DNA of 7,467 nucleotides. Source: Parafilimonas sp. GTDB lineage: Bacteria; Bacteroidota; Bacteroidia; Chitinophagales; Chitinophagaceae. Location: NCBI GenBank assembly GCA_023251275.1, contig JAHEZC010000120.1, positions 1 through 7,467 on the forward strand, written 5' to 3'. The stretch's first letter is position 1, and every line of letters starts with the position of its first letter. The position numbers and the translations under genes are program-made. This document shows positions 1 to 6,061 of the stretch, one piece after another. The notes under the pieces are model-generated. The model was not told where the DNA came from. It ran no database searches and saw nothing but the letters and a program-made list of their open reading frames with translations.

Positions 1-678
1 TCTACTTTCAAAGATAAAGGCCGGACCCAGCCGGATAATATCAATGCCGGATTGCTTACTTACCCTGTGCTGCAGGCAGCAGATATCTTGGTTCACCGCG
101 CTGTGAAAGTGCCTGTGGGTAAAGACCAGGAACAGCATATAGAAATGACCAGGAATTTCGCGGAACGTTTCAATTACCGGTATGGCGATGTGTTTCCGTT
201 GCCACAGGCATTCAATTATGGTGGCGATCTCGTGAAGATTCTGAGTCTCGACGGAAGCGGTAAAATGAGTAAAAGCGAGCACCAGATGAATACCATTTAC
301 CTCGCTGATGAAGATGATTTAATCCGGAAGAAAATCATGAAAGCAAAAACGGATGCCGGCCCTGCTGAGCTTAACGCTGCAATGCCCGCTTATATTGAAA
401 ATCTTTTTGGTATGTTGAAGCTGGTAAGCCCTGCTGCTGTTGTTGAAAAATTTGAAGCTGATTTTAATAACTGCAATATCCGGTATGGCGATTTGAAGAA
501 GCAACTTGCAGAAGATATGGTGCAATTTATTTCACCCATTCGCGAAAGGGCTGAAGCTATTCAGTACGATGAGGATTACATTTTCCGGGTTATCCGTGAT
601 GGCGCAGAAAGAGCAGGGACGAGTGCAGGCGCCACCATGAAATCAGTAAGAAGCGCAATCGGTGTGAATTATATTTAA
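1..678 (+). CDS. trpS: Tryptophan--tRNA ligase, C-terminal part (5' end outside window)
   Basis: Class I aminoacyl-tRNA synthetase that charges tRNA-Trp with tryptophan in the cytoplasm. Frame 1 is open from the first base, so the start codon lies to the left; the TTG at 52 is an internal Leu codon, not a start. The visible part begins with NINAGLLTYPVLQAADIL, followed by VPVGKDQEQHIEMTRNFAERFN, both typical of bacterial TrpRS active-site regions. The KMSKS ATP-binding loop is encoded at 262-276 (codons 88-92 of the visible part). The remaining residues form the helical anticodon-binding end, finishing in SVRSAIGVNYI before TAA at 676-678. Bacterial TrpRS is usually about 330 residues, so roughly the last two thirds (225 residues) are here. 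No lesion is seen. A gap of 185 bp with a tandem repeat separates it from the next gene, so joint transcription is uncertain. Confidence 0.96.
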   Translation, partial: STFKDKGRTQPDNINAGLLTYPVLQAADILVHRAVKVPVGKDQEQHIEMTRNFAERFNYRYGDVFPLPQAFNYGGDLVKILSLDGSGKMSKSEHQMNTIYLADEDDLIRKKIMKAKTDAGPAELNAAMPAYIENLFGMLKLVSPAAVVEKFEADFNNCNIRYGDLKKQLAEDMVQFISPIRERAEAIQYDEDYIFRVIRDGAERAGTSAGATMKSVRSAIGVNYI

Positions 679-771
679 TTCATTAGGTTCAGCCAGAAGC
701 CTGATTAAACACCGGATAAAATTGCTGTTTAAGAGTCTGTATCCTTTACCTGTTATATTAAAATTTTAATC

Positions 772-834
772 TTGTATTTTGTATCTTGTATCTTGTATTT
801 TGAATTTTGTATCTTGTGCTTTGTATCTCGCATT
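772..834 (+). repeat. Heptanucleotide tandem repeat, TTGTATY consensus, about 8-9 units
   Basis: Seven-base units run in strict phase from 772: TTGTATT, TTGTATC, TTGTATC, TTGTATT, TTGAATT, TTGTATC, TTGTGCT, TTGTATC, then a degenerate TCGCATT. Five units match TTGTAT plus C or T exactly in the first six bases before and after one variant. The array ends 29 bp before the ATG of the kinase gene, on a short spacer that also lacks a Shine-Dalgarno site. Similar GATACAA (reverse complement) runs are, as I recall, seen in intergenic DNA of other Bacteroidota. The function is unknown; copy-number change by slippage would alter the distance between any upstream promoter and the gene. Confidence 0.85.
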
Positions 835-863
835 TAGCCCTTATTTCTTGAACCATTTATTTT

Positions 864-1499
864 ATGGCCAAATATAAAAAACCAAAACATGTTGCTATAG
901 CAGGCAATATTGGCGCAGGTAAAACCACTTTGACTGAACTGTTGAGCAAGCACTATAAATGGATACCGCAGTTTGAAGATGTGGATAATAATCCATATCT
1001 CATGGACTTTTATGAAGATATGCCGCGATGGAGCTTTAACCTCCAGATTTATTTTCTCAACAACCGCTTAAATAAATTGCTTGAAATACAGCGGGGCACA
1101 GAAACCGTGATACAGGACAGAACTATTTATGAAGATGCACACATATTCGCTCCCAATCTTCATGATATGGGTTTAATGAGTAAAAGGGATTTCGATAATT
1201 ACTTCCAGTTTTTTCAGACACTTGAGTCAATGGTAAAACCACCAGACCTGCTTATTTACCTTAAAGCATCTGTTCCGACGCTGGTCGGACAAATTCAAAA
1301 ACGCTGAAGAGAATATGAGGAAAATATCCGCCTCGATTATCTCAAAAAACTGAATGAGCTTTACAATAAATGGATCGCAGGATACAAAGAAGGACCTGTG
1401 CTCATTATTGATATTGACAAGAATAAATTCCCGGAAAATGAAGAAGACTTAGGAGAGATCATGAAGAGTGTGAATGGAATGTTGTTTGGATTATTCTGA
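864..1499 (+). pseudogene. Deoxynucleoside kinase (dGK/dAK/dCK family), interrupted by in-frame TGA
   Basis: Nucleotide-salvage enzyme that phosphorylates a deoxynucleoside using a nucleoside triphosphate; substrate preference cannot be read from sequence. ATG at 864 is followed by a P-loop, GNIGAGKTT (residues 14-22), a likely catalytic Glu38 in FEDVDNNPYL, and a DR motif at 85-86 (DRTIYEDAHIFA). The first frame stops at TGA 1305-1307 (codon 148) after QIQKR. The same frame continues without a break as REYEENIRLDYLKKL and ends in NGMLFGLF at TGA 1497-1499. The total of 212 codons matches the family length. The family normally has R-G-R-x-x-E in the LID, so the TGA sits exactly where Gly (GGA) is expected, a single G-to-T change. 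Without read-through the product is 147 residues and lacks the LID arginine and the C-terminal helices. TGA also terminates this gene and the sigma gene, so global recoding is unlikely. Confidence 0.88.
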
Positions 1500-1562
1500 C
1501 CAGGTTGCTAAGATCTTTTATCCCCGCGGCTGAAAAGCGGAATATATCAACTCCCTTTTTTA

Positions 1563-2063
1563 TTATCCTTCCTTATGCGCTGATTCGTTTTTCTTTCTTC
1601 GAATATACCTGTCAAATAATACGAGTGCGAGCAGTATATTGAGAAGCATAAAAATATTCAGCAGTGTATTATTAAAATATCTGCTTATGTTGATTGTGTA
1701 ATCTGAACTGCCTGAAAATTTCCATTCCACCTGCGTAAATCCGTAAATAAGAAAGCCGGATATTATCAGTATAAAAAATGCAGCAATTCCATAAATTATC
1801 TTCTTATTAATATAAGTGCGGGCAGCAGGAGCTATGCGGGATTTTGCAATTTCATCCATTACATTTTTTGTAAACCGCATTGAAGGCTGGTCCGGTTCGA
1901 TATTTTCATGCATCAATTGATGCAATTCAAGCAGTTCATTATATCTTTTTTGCCACTGAGGATTATTGTTACACAATTCCTCAATCATCGCCTTTTCCGC
2001 GGCATTGCAGCTTCCATCAATATAATTCCATAACTGCTCTTCCGTAAGTTGTTGTGCATTCAT
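1563..2063 (-). CDS. Anti-sigma factor-like membrane protein, partner of the adjacent ECF sigma factor
   Basis: A 166-residue protein with a cytosolic N-terminal helical segment (LTEEQLWNYIDGSCNAAEK, then a long helix with NPQWQKRYNELLELH), as in Bacteroidota anti-sigma proteins that resemble the zinc-binding ASD without an obvious full HxxxCxxC motif. Two hydrophobic stretches follow, at about residues 89-109 and 131-149, ending in a basic tail (RYIRRKKNE) that fits an inner-membrane protein. Start is ATG 2061-2063, 33 bp downstream of the sigma gene stop on the same strand, so the two are almost certainly co-transcribed. By position and form it is inferred to bind and hold the sigma factor at the membrane until a signal arrives; the signal is unknown. 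No family name is certain, and no recognisable ribosome binding site is present. Confidence 0.8.
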   Translation of the reverse strand: MNAQQLTEEQLWNYIDGSCNAAEKAMIEELCNNNPQWQKRYNELLELHQLMHENIEPDQPSMRFTKNVMDEIAKSRIAPAARTYINKKIIYGIAAFFILIISGFLIYGFTQVEWKFSGSSDYTINISRYFNNTLLNIFMLLNILLALVLFDRYIRRKKNESAHKEG

Positions 2064-2096
2064 AGAAACAAATTTACAGGATATGATTGTTGAACA

Positions 2097-2681
2097 TCAG
2101 TTAATAATTTCTTTTAATTCCGATTTAAAATGCATTTCCATTTTTTCTTTCAGTCGCTTTCGTGCCCTGTGCAGTTTCACTTTTACGGCATTAGGCGTTA
2201 AGCCTGTGATCTTTCCTATTTCCTCGATACTTTGCTCTGCTTTGTAAAACAATGTAATTACAGTTGCATCATCGGGACTTAAAAGTTGAATAGCTTTATT
2301 TACCAGGGTTACATGTGAACCTCTCTCAATATCAGCGACTGCAGTGGCAGCATTTCTTGTGTCGGCCAAATGAAATATTTTTTCATTATCCAGCGAATGA
2401 ACGGGCAGCTTTTTCTTTCGTAAAAAAGTAATACTGGTATTTGCAGCAATCGTGTACAGCCATGTGCTGAACTTTGAATTCGCCCGGAAATCTGCCAATG
2501 AACGATATACTTTTATAAATATGTCCTGTGCTATTTCTTCAGCATCTTCGCGGTTTTGTGTATAACGCAAAGCAATGGAAAAAACAAGGTTTTGATATTG
2601 TTTTACCAATTGTGCATAAGCCTGCCTGTCACCGAGCAGCACCCGGCGGATGATCTCATTATCATCTTGTACAATGTACAT
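2097..2681 (-). CDS. RNA polymerase ECF-type sigma-70 factor
   Basis: A 194-residue alternative sigma factor that directs RNA polymerase to a specific promoter set. Region 2 spans about residues 25-92: YQNLVFSIALRYTQNREDAEEIAQDIFIKVYRSL, then FRANSKFSTWLYTIAANTSITFLRKKK with the core-binding and -10 recognition helices. Region 4 spans about 132-182: LSPDDATVITLFYKAEQSIEEIG, followed by the helix-turn-helix TGLTPNAVKVKLHRARKRLKE that contacts the -35. Region 3 is missing, as expected for ECF factors. ATG at 2679-2681 is the natural start (MYIVQDDNEIIRRVLLGD). It precedes the anti-sigma gene by 33 bp. A bipartite motif (2689-2717) that recurs in front of the divergent gene sits directly upstream and would leave almost no leader, suggesting autoregulation and a near-leaderless mRNA. 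The ECF subgroup is not determined. Confidence 0.95.
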   Translation of the reverse strand: MYIVQDDNEIIRRVLLGDRQAYAQLVKQYQNLVFSIALRYTQNREDAEEIAQDIFIKVYRSLADFRANSKFSTWLYTIAANTSITFLRKKKLPVHSLDNEKIFHLADTRNAATAVADIERGSHVTLVNKAIQLLSPDDATVITLFYKAEQSIEEIGKITGLTPNAVKVKLHRARKRLKEKMEMHFKSELKEIIN

Positions 2682-2688
2682 AACACTA

Positions 2689-2717
2689 TGACTATTCCGG
2701 TGACAGAGAGGTTACAG
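2689..2717 (-). promoter_or_regulatory. Putative ECF promoter of the sigma/anti-sigma operon
   Basis: On the minus strand CTGTAACCT (2717-2709) is followed by 14 bases and TAGTCA (2694-2689), 7 bases before the sigma ATG. The same two boxes with the same 14-base gap occur at 2802-2830 facing the other way. The -35 box carries the AAC core common to ECF -35 elements. The assignment to this sigma factor is inferred from the shared motif and gene arrangement. Confidence 0.62.
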
Positions 2718-2801
2718 CTACAAGGTAAGTTTATTTAATAAGCTATAAAAATTGAGTAATGACCGCGGATATGAAAAAAATGCATGAAAAAATTTATGGA
2801 A

Positions 2802-2830
2802 CTGTAACCTGTCAAAGCAAAACGTAGTCA
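2802..2830 (+). promoter_or_regulatory. Putative ECF promoter of the DUF6249-like gene
   Basis: CTGTAACCT (2802-2810), 14 bases, then TAGTCA (2825-2830): all 15 box bases and the gap are the same as in the copy in front of the sigma gene. Transcription would begin about 7 bases past TAGTCA, at roughly 2836-2838. That lies beyond the ATG at 2834 and therefore favours the downstream start at 2873, giving a leader of about 35 nt. Confidence 0.62.
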
Positions 2831-2833
2831 GAG

Positions 2834-3232
2834 ATGACAGTAAAACATTTTTTAAACAATAAACCAATTTTTATGGATGCAACTGAAATGCTTGTAGCGA
2901 TCCTGATACCCCTAAGCGCTATGGCAATGATATTTGGAATTATTTATTTAGCCAGAAAGGAAAACCTGGCTATGCTTGAAAAAGGGATGAACCCTAAAAT
3001 GTACCGTCCTGCCCCATACAACAATCTTAAATTCGGGCTCTTGTTGCTTGGTGGCGGTCTCGGTTTGTTGCTGGCTTACATAATAGATATGTCTGTTCCG
3101 GCGATTCATGGGGAAGATAATCCTGCTATTTACTTTGCACTTATTGCTATTTTCGGCGGTTTAGGACTGATTGTTTCCTATCGCATCGAAAAAAAGGAAT
3201 TGCTGGATAAGCAGCACAACCAGGCAGACTAA
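2834..3232 (+). CDS. Small membrane protein, DUF6249-like; probable target of the adjacent ECF sigma factor
   Basis: The longest reading starts at ATG 2834 (132 residues). The better start is probably ATG 2873 (Met14, 119 residues, MDATEMLVAILIPLSAMAM), because the putative promoter at 2802-2830 would start transcription past 2834 and because related proteins begin just before the first membrane helix. Three hydrophobic stretches follow at about residues 19-39, 68-86 and 100-117 in the longer numbering. A cytosolic loop lies between the first two (ARKENLAMLEKGMNPKMY), and the C-terminus is basic and polar (YRIEKKELLDKQ). The EKGMxP loop and overall layout match the DUF6249 family common in Bacteroidota. 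No catalytic residues are visible and the function is unknown. It is divergent from the sigma/anti-sigma operon and shares its upstream motif, so it is likely expressed as part of that sigma response. Confidence 0.8.
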   Translation: MTVKHFLNNKPIFMDATEMLVAILIPLSAMAMIFGIIYLARKENLAMLEKGMNPKMYRPAPYNNLKFGLLLLGGGLGLLLAYIIDMSVPAIHGEDNPAIYFALIAIFGGLGLIVSYRIEKKELLDKQHNQAD

Positions 3233-3312
3233 ACAAGCTTCAATAATAGTATGCATCTGGCTTACTCAAAACGATTGATAAAATATTTTGTTGCAGGCAG
3301 TTAGTTTATGGT

Positions 3313-3345
3313 AAAATGTTGCGGGTCTCTGATCGGCAACATTTT
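3313..3345. terminator. Bidirectional intrinsic terminator between convergent genes
   Basis: AAAATGTTGC (3313-3322) and GCAACATTTT (3336-3345) are perfect reverse complements, 10 bp, around a 13-nt loop. The A-tract and T-tract at the outer ends of the stem suit termination in both directions. The site lies between the DUF6249-like gene (ends 3232, +) and the DUF6691 gene (ends 3377, -). The stem is AT-rich, so efficiency may be moderate. Confidence 0.65.
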
Positions 3346-3376
3346 CATCTTTAAAACCCAATATGAGCAAAAACCT

Positions 3377-3895
3377 CTAATGTGGCAGTTTTGATCTGAT
3401 CAATCCATAAAACCAGGTGCCTGCCACGGCGCTGAAAAGCATAGCTATTGCGACACCCACACCTGAGCCTATTAATGCAAAGATAGGACCCGGGCACGCA
3501 CCTGTTTAAGCCCATCCAAAGCCAAACAGTAACCCGCCATAAATTTGTCCTTTGCTCAATTTGTAAGGATGCAATTCAATCGGCTCACCGTGCATTGTTT
3601 TTATTTTGAACTTCTTAATCAGCCAGACAGAAATCATTCCGGTAACTACAGCAGAACCAATGACACCATACATGTGAAAACTTTGCAGTCGAAACATTTC
3701 CTGAATGCGGAACCATGAAATTACCTCGCCTTTTACGAGCACAATGCCGAAGAAAATACCGGTAAAAAAATACTTGAAATTATGCCACCATGGATGCTGA
3801 AGTTTGGATTCATTCAGGCAAACAGAATCGAGTGATCTTACCTCAAAATCTGTATTGATTTCTTTTAGTTCTGTTTCTTTTATATCTTGATCCAT
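3377..3895 (-). pseudogene. DUF6691 / YeeE-YedE-type transporter half, interrupted by in-frame TAA
   Basis: Second half of a two-gene YeeE/YedE-like (sulfur-compound transport) system. The likely start is ATG 3893-3895 (MDQDIKETELKEINTDF), 4 bp after the stop of the upstream partner; the longer reading from 3952 would overlap that partner. Hydrophobic stretches follow from about residue 40 (FKYFFTGIFFGIVLVKG), then HMYGVIGSAVVTGMISVWLIKKF. The conserved loop KLSKGQIYGGLLFGFGWA runs into TAA at 3506-3508 (codon 130). The same frame then continues as TGACPGPIFALIGSGVG, a further hydrophobic stretch and GLIRSKLPH before TAG at 3377-3379. Homologues carry GFGWA-L/I-TGACPGP, so TAA replaces a residue expected to be Leu (TTA to TAA, one base). 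The truncated 129-residue product lacks the signature Cys of GACPGP and the final helix, so it is presumably non-functional. Confidence 0.85.
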
Positions 3896-3899
3896 TCTG

Positions 3900-4471
3900 T
3901 TATAATTGTAAAATGAAAGGAAGAAAAAGATTTGCCATGATGAAACCGCCAACCATAAAGCATGTAGTTGCGATAAGGGAAGGCAACTGGAGATTGCTTA
4001 GGCCCATGATGGAATGACCCGATGTGCATCCGCCTGCATAGCGAGTACCAAACCCAACTAAAAACCCTCCGGCTATTACCAGTAAAAATCCTTTCAGGAA
4101 AAAAGGCTGTGCCAGTTAAACAACTGAACCGGCGCAAGTTTGCTGTAATCGGTGATACCATATAGCTGCAGTTCACTCACCAATTTTGGATTTACCTGGA
4201 CAGGCGCATGGGATGATAAAAAAATTACAGTAAAGAAAGCTCCCCCAATCACACCAGCTACAAAAAACAGGTTCCATAATTCTTTTCTCCAGTCATACCT
4301 GAAAAATGAAAGCCCGGAAGGAAAGAAAACAGCACAAATATGCCTGAGTGAAGAAGAAATGCCAAATGCTTTGTTTCCCATTAATAACAATACAGGAACC
4401 ATCAAACCTATTAAAGGACCTGCAATATACCATGGCCATGGCCGGGACAACCATTCAAAAAAATTTTGCAT
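3900..4471 (-). pseudogene. YeeE/YedE family (thiosulfate/sulfur-compound) transporter, broken by a one-base frameshift
   Basis: Integral membrane protein of the Sulf_transp (YeeE/YedE) family; members import thiosulfate or move related sulfur species. Start is ATG 4469-4471 (MQNFFEWLSRPWPWYIAGPL) with AGAGAG upstream; a TTG two codons earlier is less likely. The first frame encodes hydrophobic segments and NPKLVSELQLYGITDYSKLAPVQ, then LFNWHSLFS, and stops at TGA 4094-4096 (125 residues). The missing part reads in the -1 frame from 4097: [37 protein letters not shown], ending FLPFILQL at TAA 3900-3902. The break is next to a T6 run in the coding strand (A6 at 4099-4104); one added base restores HSLFxLKGF and a protein of about 190 residues. 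The lost part holds the conserved GGCTSGH cysteine motif. It lies 4 bp upstream of the DUF6691 partner, which forms an operon with it and is also broken. Slippage-based expression is possible but unproven. Confidence 0.87.
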
Positions 4472-4802
4472 AAACAATCTCTCTTTTTATTTATCAGAAA
4501 TGCCGACAAGATTTTCCGTGTTCATTTTGTTTAAACTCATTCAATATTAAATCTGCAAGATTACCCATGCCAAATTAATTTCTATCAGATACAGGAGAAT
4601 ACCCCATTTAAAAATTTATTTAAAGATAGAAAAACAATCTGCGAACTGCATTTCATTTTAATAACAAAACAAATAAAAGTCTGAGGGGCAAAAGTTTACA
4701 ACTACGAAAAATACATCTGTCATGGGAGCAATAAAAATTAATTGCAATGAATACGGGCTTTCTTTGAGGCGACTTAACAGGTAATTTAGTGTTGTTTAGA
4801 AA
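4472..4802. other. AT-rich intergenic region with no supported gene
   Basis: These 331 bp contain only short open frames in either direction; one plus-strand frame from ATG 4722 would give 20 residues and has nothing to support it. AT-rich runs around 4605-4625 and 4660-4680 could be promoter DNA for the minus-strand YeeE operon. The nearest -7 box candidate on that strand (TAATCTTG, 4563-4556) has one mismatch to TAnnTTTG and no good partner box. I saw no tRNA, riboswitch-like fold or repeat array. Confidence 0.5.
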
Positions 4803-4952
4803 TTATGCAAGCATTTTGCCGCTTCTTTGACCTTTTCTGAAATAATTAGGGTCATGAGAAGGGCAGTTACCTGATCTTCTTGATTCATAACAGGAAGAAA
4901 AAGCGGCTGACAGGAAAGCCATAAGGATAAATGATAAAAGCAACTTCCTCAT
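4803..4952 (-). CDS. Small lipoprotein-like secreted peptide, 49 residues
   Basis: ATG 4950-4952 to TAA 4803-4805 encodes 49 residues. It opens with a signal sequence, MRKLLLSFILMAFLSAAFSSC: a basic start, a hydrophobic core, and a lipobox-like F-S-S-C with Cys21. The mature part is short and polar, YESRRSGNCPSHDPNYFRKG, with a second Cys at 30 in a CPSHDPNYF motif, and ends basic (QRSGKMLA). Tiny lipoproteins with an N-terminal SSC and a later CP-x(n)-F/Y pattern are common in Chitinophagaceae-type genomes, in my recollection; their role is unknown. An exact TAnnTTTG box (5000-4993) lies upstream, leaving a leader of about 34 nt. The Phe at lipobox position -3 is not ideal. Short length keeps confidence moderate. 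Confidence 0.6.
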   Translation of the reverse strand: MRKLLLSFILMAFLSAAFSSCYESRRSGNCPSHDPNYFRKGQRSGKMLA

Positions 4953-4992
4953 AAGATAAGGTTTTGGTAATTCAGTATTTTACCCGGCATTA

Positions 4993-5000
4993 CAAAAATA
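4993..5000 (-). promoter_or_regulatory. Bacteroidetes-type -7 box (TAnnTTTG) upstream of the small lipoprotein gene
   Basis: TATTTTTG on the minus strand matches the Bacteroidetes sigma-A -7 consensus TAnnTTTG exactly. A good TTTG -33 box at the right distance was not found, only AT-rich sequence, so the promoter is plausible but unproven. It would start transcription near 4986, 34 bases before the ATG. Confidence 0.35.
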
Positions 5001-5211
5001 ATCATATATTAATTATAAACGGGAAATTTGAGTTAATAGTGTAAATTAAGAATTGATTAAAATTAGAAATCTTTATTTTGGTTCTCAAACCGCAATTAAA
5101 TAAAAGAAGAATTAAGCCCTTACGGATATTCATAAATGAGGAATATTCCAAAGGTAATTTTATGCACCGAATTAACCCGTAACTTGCGCGTAGAATCATT
5201 CAGCATAATTC

Positions 5212-5982
5212 ATGAAGCTTCAACTGCAACGAGCCATCGCGTTTATTGATCTTGAAACAACCGGTGTAAACATCGGTACAGACAAAATTGTGGAAATAGC
5301 CATGGTAAAAATTTTGCCTGATGGATCGAGACTCATTAAACGCAAACTGATCAATCCCCAAATGCCGATTCCCCCGGGGGCAACAGATGTGCACGGTATC
5401 ACGGATGATATGGTTAAGGATGCACCAAATTTTAAGCAGGCAGCCAATGAAATAAAACAATTCCTCGATAACTGTGATTTAGGCGGATATAACAGTAATC
5501 GCTTCGATATACCGATGCTGATAGAAGAATTTCTCCGTGCGGGATTGGAGTTTTCAACAGAAGGTATATGTATGGTAGATGTGCAGAAAATATTTCACAT
5601 GATGGAGCAGAGAACACTCAGCGCTGCTTATAAGTTTTATTGTAATAAAAACCTGGAAAATGCCCATAGCGCTCAAGCTGATGCATTAGCCACCTCGGAG
5701 ATACTTGAAGCGCAGATTGAGCGTTATACCAATATTGGCAATACGATTGGAAGTATTGTAAAATTTACAGGCGAGGATGAATTAGTTGATTTTGCAAGAC
5801 GTTTTATCAGGATAAATGGAGTAGAAATTTTTAACTTTGGAAAACATAAAGGTAAACCGGTAGCCGAAGTATTAAAAAACGAACCTCAATATTATGACTG
5901 GATGATGAAGGGCGATTTTCCTATGAACACCAAACAAAAACTCAGCGAAATACTTAACCGTACGCTGTTAAAAAAACCGTAA
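5212..5982 (+). CDS. DEDDh-type 3'-5' exonuclease (DnaQ/Pol III epsilon-like) with ExoX-like C-terminal domain
   Basis: A 256-residue protein predicted to be a metal-dependent 3'-5' exonuclease acting on DNA or RNA ends. The fold is RNase T/DnaQ, residues 8-170. Exo I has Asp13 and Glu15 (FIDLETTG), Exo II has Asp99 (GGYNSNRFDIPML), and Exo III has His152 and Asp157 (AHSAQADALAT), so the full DEDDh set is present. The conserved VHGITDDM loop is at 60-67. After a linker, residues about 205-250 (FNFGKHKGKPVAEVL, then YYDWMMKGDFPMNTK) resemble the ExoX-like C-terminal module found fused to this nuclease in Bacteroidota. Start is ATG 5212, placing the first beta strand at its usual distance. It stands alone rather than fused to a polymerase, so a repair or RNA role is as likely as proofreading. 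No lesion is seen; 79 bp separate it from the next gene. Confidence 0.93.
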   Translation: MKLQLQRAIAFIDLETTGVNIGTDKIVEIAMVKILPDGSRLIKRKLINPQMPIPPGATDVHGITDDMVKDAPNFKQAANEIKQFLDNCDLGGYNSNRFDIPMLIEEFLRAGLEFSTEGICMVDVQKIFHMMEQRTLSAAYKFYCNKNLENAHSAQADALATSEILEAQIERYTNIGNTIGSIVKFTGEDELVDFARRFIRINGVEIFNFGKHKGKPVAEVLKNEPQYYDWMMKGDFPMNTKQKLSEILNRTLLKKP

Positions 5983-5995
5983 TCCTGTAAGAACC

Positions 5996-6045
5996 ATTGC
6001 CGGCAATAATTCCGAACATCGCTCATAAATCGTACATTCGGGAAT
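5996..6045. other. Palindrome and bulged inverted repeat in the exonuclease-glycosyltransferase spacer
   Basis: ATTGCCGGCAAT (5996-6007) is a perfect 12-bp palindrome. Immediately after it, ATTCCGAA (6009-6016) pairs with TTCGGGAAT (6037-6045) with one bulged G across a 20-nt loop. Neither is followed by a T-tract, so an intrinsic terminator is not well supported; an operator or mRNA structure before the next start codon at 6062 is possible. Confidence 0.4.
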
Positions 6046-6061
6046 AGTAAGCATACGTATT

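Noticed and set aside
319..525. 68-codon minus-strand frame inside trpS
   Set aside because: Antisense shadow of a well-conserved trpS region.
686..705. Possible hairpin after trpS (AGGTTC...GAAGCCT)
   Set aside because: It needs a bulge, has a short stem, and no T-run follows.
864..1499. UGA as selenocysteine in the kinase
   Set aside because: The expected residue is Gly, not Cys, and no SECIS-like hairpin is evident just downstream; this family is not known as a selenoprotein.
1500..1562. Possible terminator between the kinase and anti-sigma genes (CCGC...GCGG)
   Set aside because: The stem is only four pairs and lacks an adjoining T-tract on either strand, too weak to call.
3880..4176. 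98-codon minus-strand frame overlapping the end of YeeE
   Set aside because: It is a third frame across the YeeE 3' region; the family sequence (GGCTSGH, GLSNLQ) is in the frame ending at 3900, so this is a shadow.
4152..4550. 132-codon plus-strand open frame
   Set aside because: It lies antisense to the YeeE/YedE gene, whose own frame shows clear family motifs; the translated protein has no recognisable domain.
5002..5199. 65-codon minus-strand frame upstream of the exonuclease
   Set aside because: AT-rich, low-complexity translation (runs of I, N, F) without motif or signal; probably chance.
5200..5617. Several minus-strand open frames opposite the exonuclease
   Set aside because: They are shadows of an intact gene with all five DEDDh residues; no domain, signal or start context supports them.
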